From CAZKVU01 sp964556475 (GTDB lineage Bacteria; Patescibacteriota; Microgenomatia; UBA1406; HO2-37-13b): a stretch of 18,935 nucleotides of DNA. A model generated the notes under the pieces. That model was not told the origin of the DNA. It ran no database searches and saw only the letters and a program-made list of their open reading frames with translations. The position numbers were made by a program, and so were the translations under genes. This document shows positions 7,417 through 13,183 of this stretch, one piece after another. How positions within the stretch are numbered: position 1 is the first letter of the stretch; every line of letters starts with the position of its first letter. The stretch lies in assembly GCA_964556475.1 (NCBI GenBank), contig CAZKVU010000017.1:1-18935 (forward strand). Direction: 5' to 3'.

Positions 7417-7445
7417 ATGTTAGAGGGTTGTTTATGATTGGTCAA
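7417..7445 (-). promoter_or_regulatory. Promoter of the seven-TM gene
   Basis: On the minus strand, TTGACC (7445-7440), 17 bases, then TAACAT (7422-7417). The ATG at 7411 is five bases downstream. This is the closest match to the consensus -35 in the window. Confidence 0.6.
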
Positions 7446-7487
7446 GTGGATGTTTTACCTATTGGTGTAATTATAAAGGCAATTTCG

Positions 7488-7493
7488 TATAAT
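7488..7493 (+). promoter_or_regulatory. -10 element for tRNA-Val
   Basis: A perfect TATAAT sits 17 bases before the tRNA 5' end. No good -35 is seen at the usual distance; a TTGGTG at 7462-7467 is 20 bases upstream. Confidence 0.5.
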
Positions 7494-7510
7494 AGTCAGT
7501 ACTATTTTAT

Positions 7511-7584
7511 GGACTCATAGCTCAGTTGGTTAGAGCGTTCGGCTTACATCCGAAAGGTCGGGGGTTCGAATCCTCCTGGGTCCA
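7511..7584 (+). tRNA. tRNA-Val (anticodon TAC)
   Basis: A 74-base cloverleaf: acceptor GGACTCA/TGGGTCC with one T-G pair, D-stem GCTC/GAGC, anticodon stem TTCGG/CCGAA around loop CTTACAT (anticodon TAC, codon GUA), T-arm GGGGG/CCTCC with loop TTCGAAT, discriminator A. No encoded CCA. Confidence 0.95.
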
Positions 7585-7620
7585 CCCTAGTCTGCATCCA
7601 ATCTTTCGACATGAATCATT

Positions 7621-7629
7621 TGGTACAAT
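7621..7629 (+). promoter_or_regulatory. Extended -10 of the DUF192 gene
   Basis: TGGTACAAT is an extended -10. The ATG at 7639 is nine bases after the hexamer, so the transcript would have at most a few bases of leader. The -35 is weak. Confidence 0.5.
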
Positions 7630-7638
7630 AATCACTGT

Positions 7639-8124
7639 ATGAAGAAAATATTCATTTTACTCTTCATTATTGGTGCAAGCTTTTATGTTTATTCTGAACA
7701 TCAGGATTTTTTTAATCGATTCATTCCTGTACAAAAACAGCTTGCTCCAACCCAGCTTAAATCCTACCGAATTGTACAGACCACGATCGGGAGAAAAAAG
7801 TATTATCTTTTCGTGGCAGATTCTGAAGTAAAACGCCAACAAGGCTTATCGGGTGTTCAACATCTTTCAGCTGATCAGGGAATGGTCTTTTCTTTCCCTC
7901 AACAGAAAAGATTAGATTTCTGGATGAAAGGTATGAAGTTCAATCTTGATTTCATTTTTATTGATGGGCAAGAGGTTGTGGATCTTATCGAAAATGTTTC
8001 ACCAAGCACATATCCAGCTATTATTTCCGGTAGTAAGGAGGGTGATAAGGCAATTGAACTTCCGGCTGGACAAATTCCTCAGAGTGGTATCGAAGTGGGT
8101 GATTCTATAAATATAAACCTCTAA
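7639..8124 (+). CDS. DUF192-family exported protein
   Basis: A 161-residue protein with an N-terminal hydrophobic signal or anchor (about 3-18) followed by a DUF192 domain (about 44-158). Family signatures are a QQGLSG stretch, DQGMVFSFP, LDFWMKGM with the aromatic/Met core, the following FIFID strand, and a late AIELPAG motif. DUF192 proteins are small beta-rich proteins of uncertain biochemical role, found secreted or lipid-anchored in many bacteria and archaea. The ATG at 7639 gives a complete signal segment and lies just after an extended -10. It stands between tRNA-Val and tRNA-Leu(TAA), on the same strand but apparently with separate promoters. Family assignment is firm; function unknown. 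Confidence 0.9.
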   Translation: MKKIFILLFIIGASFYVYSEHQDFFNRFIPVQKQLAPTQLKSYRIVQTTIGRKKYYLFVADSEVKRQQGLSGVQHLSADQGMVFSFPQQKRLDFWMKGMKFNLDFIFIDGQEVVDLIENVSPSTYPAIISGSKEGDKAIELPAGQIPQSGIEVGDSININL

Positions 8125-8127
8125 TTT

Positions 8128-8136
8128 TGATATAAT
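8128..8136 (+). promoter_or_regulatory. Extended -10 for tRNA-Leu(TAA)
   Basis: TGATATAAT, just past the DUF192 stop codon and 22 bases before the tRNA 5' end. No clear -35. Confidence 0.5.
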
Positions 8137-8158
8137 TCTCTTTACGCTGCACAGGTAT

Positions 8159-8240
8159 GCCCGGGTGGCGGAATGGTAGACGCGCAACACTTAAAATGTT
8201 GTTCTCACTGAGAGTGCGGGTTCGAGTCCCGCCCTGGGCA
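8159..8240 (+). tRNA. tRNA-Leu (anticodon TAA)
   Basis: An 82-base class II tRNA: acceptor GCCCGGG/CCTGGGC, anticodon stem CAACA/TGTTG around CTTAAAA (anticodon TAA, codon UUA), long variable arm with a CTC/GAG stem, T-arm GCGGG/CCCGC, discriminator A. No encoded CCA. Confidence 0.95.
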
Positions 8241-8247
8241 CAGCAGT

Positions 8248-8275
8248 TTGATTTTTTACATTTTCTTGTTAGAAT
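8248..8275 (+). promoter_or_regulatory. Promoter of tRNA-Thr
   Basis: TTGATT (8248-8253), 16 bases, TAGAAT (8270-8275), ending 15 bases before the tRNA 5' end. It starts eight bases past tRNA-Leu, so the two tRNAs probably have separate promoters. Confidence 0.55.
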
Positions 8276-8290
8276 AGTCTCTTACTAACA

Positions 8291-8365
8291 GCCGACTTAG
8301 CTCAGTGGTAGAGCATCCGCTTTGTAAGCGGCAGGTCCGGGGTTCAAATCCCCGAGTCGGCTCCA
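8291..8365 (+). tRNA. tRNA-Thr (anticodon TGT)
   Basis: A 75-base cloverleaf including an encoded CCA: acceptor GCCGACT/AGTCGGC fully paired, D-stem GCTC/GAGC, anticodon loop TTTGTAA (TGT, codon ACA), T-arm CGGGG/CCCCG with loop TTCAAAT. It is the only one of the five tRNAs here with templated CCA (8363-8365). The discriminator is T rather than the A usual in bacterial tRNA-Thr, and the first anticodon-stem pair is a T-C mismatch (TCCGC/GCGGC). Confidence 0.93.
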
Positions 8366-8416
8366 ACTTCTCTTCATGCCAATTTCAACTATTCACGACT
8401 CAATACAAAGGCCTTT

Positions 8417-8425
8417 TGGTACAAT
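8417..8425 (+). promoter_or_regulatory. Extended -10 for tRNA-Arg
   Basis: TGGTACAAT, the same nine bases as in front of the DUF192 gene, 16 bases before the tRNA 5' end. The -35 is weak. Confidence 0.5.
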
Positions 8426-8441
8426 ATAAAGAGATACTATT

Positions 8442-8514
8442 GCATCCGTAGCTCAAAGGATAGAGCAACTCCCTTCTAAGGAGTAGGTTGTAGGTTCGAG
8501 TCCTACCGGATGCG
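8442..8514 (+). tRNA. tRNA-Arg (anticodon TCT)
   Basis: A 73-base cloverleaf: acceptor GCATCCG/CGGATGC, D-stem GCTC/GAGC, anticodon stem ACTCC/GGAGT around CTTCTAA (anticodon TCT, codon AGA), T-arm GTAGG/CCTAC, discriminator G. No encoded CCA. It converges on the PKD-protein gene, whose stop is 11 bases away. Confidence 0.95.
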
Positions 8515-8525
8515 CACTTTTAATC

Positions 8526-10229
8526 TTAATTTGCTGCTCTTCTATATGTCTTTGAAGAAAAAAGATTCAGCACTGGAAGGTATTGTTCCACAAAGTCAAA
8601 TGTAAAGAAACACGAAGGTTTGGTTTGGTCTGTTCGTTGTCTTTTCACAGCGCAATTAACATCGTTCATGGAGATGATATTTCCGTTAAGCCAAAACGTC
8701 GTTGTTGAGGTGTTTCCATCAGCAATATCAAATGCAAAATCAAAATCATTCGCTATAAATATTCCATTTACTTCCGTCATATTAGACTTGAATTCAATTG
8801 TTCCATCAACAACAATGACCATGGGTTTATTAGATGAGTTAAATTTATTTGATAAGTCAAACCGTAAAGATCCGTTATCAAGTAACAAAATAAATGGTGC
8901 CTTACCTTGCATACCATTGTCATCAATGACATAAATCGTCTGGTCTCCACTAAGATAATTAACTTTATTACTTTGAACATCTTCTGGATCATCAATATCA
9001 ACTGTTTCTTTTCTTGATCGTAGATATTGTATATATGAGTCAGGTGTCATTTGAGTATCTTTGCGATAGGATGAGTTGCCAAGTTTCCAGGTATTATTAT
9101 TAGCAACGCTTAGTCCGAGATTTATACCTCCATTTGCACTTACAAGCCCTCCCTTACCGACAATATGGCAATTATGAGCATTACCATCATCCGGGTTACA
9201 GTCGCCAGCATCTGATGCGTTGAAAGCAGTTGCATTTGAAGGAATGCTATTTGCCAAACCACCAAGTTCATGGAAATCTACGTCTTTTGTTTTATACCAG
9301 GCTGCGGAAGTGGCCTGCGCAGGTTTACAGCATACAAGTCCCGGTGAACAAGCTAGTCCATCAGTACTGCCTTGAGAAGATCCATAGCCCGACGAGTAGT
9401 CATAAGTGCTGCCCAATTGGTCACAGTGCGCGTCAGTATAACTTGTAGAACTTGGATCGCATGAGCAAGGGTGTGAACATTGCAATGGTGACATGCATGA
9501 GGTATTTCCCGCGGGAGTAGCTGTTGGAAGTGGTGTTAGTGTTGGGTTTGCATTACCATCCTGACATACAACATTAAATCTTTTATGACAGACTTGACTA
9601 GCGCAACGAACCGTTACATCGTACTTTCCAGGATTTGTAAAAGTATGTGACTTAGTTTGTGGAGATGGCTGTGGAGTTACCATAGTGTTTGACGTGCCGT
9701 CATCCCAACGAATGACCGTATCAGTGTTGCCTGTATATACATCAAATGATGCAGACTTGTTATATTGCGGGCACGATCCATTTTGTAAGGTTATATTACA
9801 TCCTGAGTCGCAGCGACCTGATTCTGATGGAATATCGCAAAAATCCTTGCATGTTAAATCTATATTGCACGTTAGGTCAGACTCGCCATTTATTTTTTGA
9901 GATGCTGTATATGACGCTGTTGGTGCTTGAGAAATTACTCTATATAGTACCCGTGCTCCTGGATTTTCTGTTGGATGAACAATACTACGAGGATCATTTG
10001 GCGGATCGTTATAGATATATCCATCATATGCCCCGGTAGGGACAGCTCCTGACTTTAAATGTGTACGAATATCTAACTGTACAATATCTTGTTGTGGAGT
10101 TGTTATATTCGTACAAACTAGATGATTTGAAGCTGTTGTATGAGCATCGACTCGTGGGATAAATAGCGGTATAAAAAGAATACCTATAAGTATGATAAAG
10201 CGGTTCCGGTTTTGTAGTGTTGTATTAAT
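8526..10229 (-). CDS. Secreted PKD and Cys-rich surface protein, probable ATT start
   Basis: The reading frame is open from the stop at 10290-10292 down to 8526, but contains no ATG, GTG or TTG before the ATG at 9683. That ATG falls inside a PKD-like domain whose first strand (SASFDVYTG and VIRWDDGTS) lies upstream and whose last part (HTFTNPGKYDVTV) lies downstream, so it cannot be the true start. Starting at ATT 10229 gives 567 residues: a signal peptide (about 1-29, basic then hydrophobic, ending VDA), a Cys-rich part (39-155), the PKD-like domain (about 159-222), a Pro/Thr linker (223-244), a second Cys-rich part (245-300) and a C-terminal beta-rich domain (about 310-567). The C-terminal domain has hydrophobic strands around ILLLDNGSLRF and VNGIFIAN and ends near FDFVEQYLPVLNLF. 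A promoter of the same geometry as other genes here lies just upstream. It is probably a cell-surface protein; ligand unknown. Alternatives are a sequencing error at the start, or a start further upstream. Confidence 0.75.
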   Translation of the reverse strand: MNTTLQNRNRFIILIGILFIPLFIPRVDAHTTASNHLVCTNITTPQQDIVQLDIRTHLKSGAVPTGAYDGYIYNDPPNDPRSIVHPTENPGARVLYRVISQAPTASYTASQKINGESDLTCNIDLTCKDFCDIPSESGRCDSGCNITLQNGSCPQYNKSASFDVYTGNTDTVIRWDDGTSNTMVTPQPSPQTKSHTFTNPGKYDVTVRCASQVCHKRFNVVCQDGNANPTLTPLPTATPAGNTSCMSPLQCSHPCSCDPSSTSYTDAHCDQLGSTYDYSSGYGSSQGSTDGLACSPGLVCCKPAQATSAAWYKTKDVDFHELGGLANSIPSNATAFNASDAGDCNPDDGNAHNCHIVGKGGLVSANGGINLGLSVANNNTWKLGNSSYRKDTQMTPDSYIQYLRSRKETVDIDDPEDVQSNKVNYLSGDQTIYVIDDNGMQGKAPFILLLDNGSLRFDLSNKFNSSNKPMVIVVDGTIEFKSNMTEVNGIFIANDFDFAFDIADGNTSTTTFWLNGNIISMNDVNCAVKRQRTDQTKPSCFFTFDFVEQYLPVLNLFSSKTYRRAAN

Positions 10230-10235
10230 ACTATA

Positions 10236-10264
10236 GTTATATGAAATCTGAGCATTAAATACAA
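10236..10264 (-). promoter_or_regulatory. Promoter of the PKD-protein gene
   Basis: On the minus strand, TTGTAT (10264-10259), 17 bases, TATAAC (10241-10236). Six bases later comes the in-frame ATT at 10229. The -35 and spacer match those of the Cys-rich gene at 5569. Confidence 0.55.
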
Positions 10265-10292
10265 GGGTCGCTGCTAATATTTGATACTTTTA

Positions 10293-11651
10293 TTACTTTC
10301 TCTGGATTGTGTAGACAAAAGGATAATAGAGGAATCGTGCTGGAACCTCGTCGGTTAATGTTTTTTGGAAATCAGCATAGATACTTTTACGCTGAACAAC
10401 ATTTACGACACGTCTCCCCTGTTCAAGCAACAAGTCAATTTTCTGATTATTAAGTTTAGTTAGGTTAGTATTACCTTGTGTGGAGTGCCAAAAAAAATAT
10501 TGATCCGGGTCATTCGGTGGATTCCAGACTGTTAATAATAAGTCATAGTCATCAGGCACATATGATGTCACCTTTAATTCAACACTAATACCAACATTCT
10601 CTAGGGCCTTTTTGATGAGTTCAGCTGTTTGAACGTAATCAAAGAAGGTGTACAGCTTAAGTTTTGCTACTGGTTTCCCTTTTGAATCCTCCGAACCGAG
10701 TAATGAGCGTGAGCGCTCTTCATTCTGCGGGTACTGTTTTACATCGTCGCTGTATGCCCATGATGTTGATGGAATCGAGCTTTTCGCTGGAATTCCGTAA
10801 TTTTCAAAACTAGGAAGCGCATAAGCAATACCCTTTCTGAAATCGCGATCGCTGAGGTTTTGTTTTTGTGTATTCATGAAAAGCGTCATAATTCCATTTG
10901 GGTTAATGTCTTTAGTGATTTTAGTATTACTCCAATGCGTGAAAACATCCTTAATATTCTGATTAGATGTTCTAAAATAATTAATTTCACCTTTCTTATA
11001 CGCACCTACTAAATCTTCCTCGGTGTTATAGAACCTGAAAACTTTATATGGCAGGCCAGCCTTATTTGGCGACAAACTAACAGAGGTAAGCAGATCGTTC
11101 TTAACCTTATATCGATCAACTGAATAAAGTGCTCCAACTCCAACAAGTGGGTACTTCACAACAGGCTGAGTGAGGTATATTGGAAAAATATTGAGCGGCT
11201 GTTTAAGTTTGAAATCAATAGTGTAGTCGTCGATCACTTGAATTTGAACATCCTTGAAATTGTATTTAATATCCTGTGCTCTGAATGGTTTTTTATCAGT
11301 CCAGAAAAGGTCATTTTTTAAGTGAAAACGGTAGGTTTTACCTTCATCAAGTGTTTGCCATGAGTGTGCGAGAACAGGTGTAATATCACCATCGGAATCA
11401 ACTGTAATGAGTGGGCTCGAAATGAGTTGAGTAACTTCATTAGGTATTGACTGTAAGCTATATTGACCCGCAATTCCTATGGATTCATTTTTTCTTGTGA
11501 GGATACTCTGGACAAAAGGGAAGAAATTAATAAAAATAATGATGAGAAAGAAGCCGGCAACAAAACTAATGCTTAGAAATCTGATATTCCGCCGAACAAA
11601 GTGAGTTAACAGCCAATATACATGTCGTATTCTTTTGTACAAAGAATTCAT
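10293..11651 (-). CDS. Membrane-anchored peptide-binding protein, SBP family 5
   Basis: A 452-residue family 5 extracellular solute-binding protein (OppA/DppA type), which captures oligopeptides outside the cell for an ABC importer. In place of a lipoprotein Cys signal it has a basic N-terminus and one TM anchor (about 24-46). The domain shows the family opening (SPLITVDSDGDITPVLAHSW), the LKNDLFWTDKKPF segment, and the late WNPPNDPDQYFFWHS and LLEQGR regions. It is shorter than typical members (500-600). The ATG at 11651 overlaps the secG stop as ATGA, so it is probably translated by coupling from secG. No OppB/C/D/F permease or ATPase genes are in the window, so transport partners must be elsewhere or absent. 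The family is firm; the substrate is inferred. Confidence 0.88.
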   Translation of the reverse strand: MNSLYKRIRHVYWLLTHFVRRNIRFLSISFVAGFFLIIIFINFFPFVQSILTRKNESIGIAGQYSLQSIPNEVTQLISSPLITVDSDGDITPVLAHSWQTLDEGKTYRFHLKNDLFWTDKKPFRAQDIKYNFKDVQIQVIDDYTIDFKLKQPLNIFPIYLTQPVVKYPLVGVGALYSVDRYKVKNDLLTSVSLSPNKAGLPYKVFRFYNTEEDLVGAYKKGEINYFRTSNQNIKDVFTHWSNTKITKDINPNGIMTLFMNTQKQNLSDRDFRKGIAYALPSFENYGIPAKSSIPSTSWAYSDDVKQYPQNEERSRSLLGSEDSKGKPVAKLKLYTFFDYVQTAELIKKALENVGISVELKVTSYVPDDYDLLLTVWNPPNDPDQYFFWHSTQGNTNLTKLNNQKIDLLLEQGRRVVNVVQRKSIYADFQKTLTDEVPARFLYYPFVYTIQRK

Positions 11652-11863
11652 TTTATCAAGTTAATGATGGAGAGTATCAGAAATATGCCAATCAAAACGG
11701 CGGTAAGGCGCATAAGCCATTTTTCAAGGCCTCTGCGTGTTTGAAATCCGCCACCAACATTACCCCATGCACTACCTAACCCTCCCCCTTTACCCTGGAA
11801 AAGAGTAAGAATAATAATGAGAATACTGACGATAAGAATTGATATAAGCAGAACTGTATTCAT
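11648..11863 (-). CDS. secG: Preprotein translocase subunit SecG
   Basis: A 71-residue SecG, the small SecYEG subunit that assists SecA-driven export. Two TM helices (about 4-23 and 48-68) flank the conserved loop with QGKGGGLGSAWG followed by GGFQTRRGLEK. Length and topology match the family. The ATG at 11863 has TATAAT six bases upstream. Its stop overlaps the start of the peptide-binding-protein gene (ATGA), tying the two together in expression. Confidence 0.95.
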   Translation of the reverse strand: MNTVLLISILIVSILIIILTLFQGKGGGLGSAWGNVGGGFQTRRGLEKWLMRLTAVLIGIFLILSIINLIK

Positions 11864-11869
11864 ATGTGT

Positions 11870-11899
11870 ATTATACTCTGAAGGAACACCTTAATTCAA
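11870..11899 (-). promoter_or_regulatory. Promoter of secG, overlapping the end of uvrC
   Basis: On the minus strand, TTGAAT (11899-11894), 18 bases, TATAAT (11875-11870), then six bases to the secG ATG. The -35 lies within the last codons of uvrC. It predicts a leaderless secG mRNA independent of uvrC. Confidence 0.65.
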
Positions 11900-13183
11900 C
11901 CTGTTACGATCCCTTAATAAGACATGATATTTCTTTGCAAAGCGATGTGATTCATCTCTTAAAGATTGGATGAGTTTATACAAAAGCTCATTTTTTCTTA
12001 ATGAAATGGTTTTATATGAATCTTGTGGAACGACTATTCTATCCGGACGTTTTGCTATAGAAACAAGTGGAATTTTTATATTATTTTCCTTAAACAAATT
12101 GTAAATCATTCTTAACTGAGGTTTGCCACCATCAAGTACAATTATGTCAGGAGACGGCCACTCAGTATGCTTTAGTCTTCGTTGGAGTACTTCCCTCATC
12201 ATGTATATATCTGAGATTCCTTTCATTTTTACAGAAAACTTTTTATAATCTTTTTTGCTCAGCTCCCCATTTACAACGACAACCATTGATCCCGTTGGGT
12301 TTGTTCCTTGAAGATTGCTGATGTCGTAACACTCTATTCGATAGGTATCGTTTTTAAGTGAGTAGTTAAAATACTTGAGCAAAAAACCCTCTAATTCTGC
12401 AAGTAGCTGGTTTTTATCAGTATCAAGTGCATAAGCATTTTTTTCAAACGATCTTCGCTCAAGAAAATAGGTAAATGTAAGCAGTTTATCGCGTGCAATA
12501 ATTGCATCCTCAAATTCCTCATTACGAACAGAACTACTTATATCTTTTTCTAAATCGGTAATAATTGTTCGAGATCCCCCGGACAATATAGAAATTGCTT
12601 TTTTAATATTCAGCTTATATTTTTGAAGCAATTCCCTCTTAATGTCCGTATCTAGTTCCTGTTCGATGGAATTTGGGCATGGATTACATAAACCAAGTTT
12701 TGAGTAAAAGCAGGACTTTTTTCCTATTTTTCTTTGAGTGCAAAATGGAGCTATTCTTCTCAATTCGTAAATGAGTGTGTATGTCATTTTTGAAGAGCTG
12801 AATGGACCGAAGTATTTTGACTTCCCGTCATTTTCCTTCCGAACAGGATATATTTTGGGATATTTCTCATTCGATGTTATTTTTATGTAAAGATAATTCT
12901 TATCGTCTTTCCATGAAACATTGTATTTAGGTCGATATTTTTTTATTAAATCAGCTTCGAGTAATATTGCATCAAAGTTTGACAATGTCGTTTGAAAATC
13001 TAGAGAATCAGCATTTTCAACAATTGCATTCTCCTTTGGTGAAATATGCGATTGCGCAAGGTGTGAAAGAACACGCGCTTTAATGTTAACTGATTTTCCA
13101 ATATAGATTGGCGTACCTTCTTTCTTAAAAATATAGATTCCTGGCTCTATTGGCATATCCAGAGCCATTTCTTTAGTTATCAT
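11891..13183 (-). CDS. uvrC: Excinuclease UvrC, C-terminally short
   Basis: UvrC makes both incisions in nucleotide excision repair after UvrAB damage recognition. In order: the GIY-YIG nuclease (about 11-90; GIY at 15-17, YIG at 27-29, R37, E76), four cysteines (148, 158, 166, 169) at the place where UvrC binds an iron-sulfur cluster, a UvrB-interacting UVR segment (about 207-240), and the RNase H-like nuclease with D287 (CYDISN), D351 (LDGGKPQ) and H413 (DESHRF). The protein stops at 430 residues, against about 600 in model bacteria. It lacks the C-terminal (HhH)2 DNA-binding domain, and the frame ends cleanly with no downstream remnant. The ATG at 13183 overlaps the stop of the transglutaminase-like gene (ATGA). 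Identity is firm. Confidence 0.95.
   Translation of the reverse strand: MITKEMALDMPIEPGIYIFKKEGTPIYIGKSVNIKARVLSHLAQSHISPKENAIVENADSLDFQTTLSNFDAILLEADLIKKYRPKYNVSWKDDKNYLYIKITSNEKYPKIYPVRKENDGKSKYFGPFSSSKMTYTLIYELRRIAPFCTQRKIGKKSCFYSKLGLCNPCPNSIEQELDTDIKRELLQKYKLNIKKAISILSGGSRTIITDLEKDISSSVRNEEFEDAIIARDKLLTFTYFLERRSFEKNAYALDTDKNQLLAELEGFLLKYFNYSLKNDTYRIECYDISNLQGTNPTGSMVVVVNGELSKKDYKKFSVKMKGISDIYMMREVLQRRLKHTEWPSPDIIVLDGGKPQLRMIYNLFKENNIKIPLVSIAKRPDRIVVPQDSYKTISLRKNELLYKLIQSLRDESHRFAKKYHVLLRDRNRLN

Noticed and set aside
5446..8168. Repeated GCCCGGGTGG at 5446 and 8159 as possible attachment-site repeats
   Set aside because: Both copies are the 5' ends of two different tRNA-Leu genes; no integrase or mobile gene lies between them.
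9681..9683. ATG at 9683 as the start of the PKD protein
   Set aside because: It lies in the middle of a PKD-like domain. The same frame upstream encodes the rest of that domain, a Cys-rich region and a signal peptide, without a stop back to 10292.
9685..10039. Plus-strand open frames opposite the PKD-protein N-terminus
   Set aside because: They are shadows of the coding frame on the other strand, lack promoters, and look like no protein.
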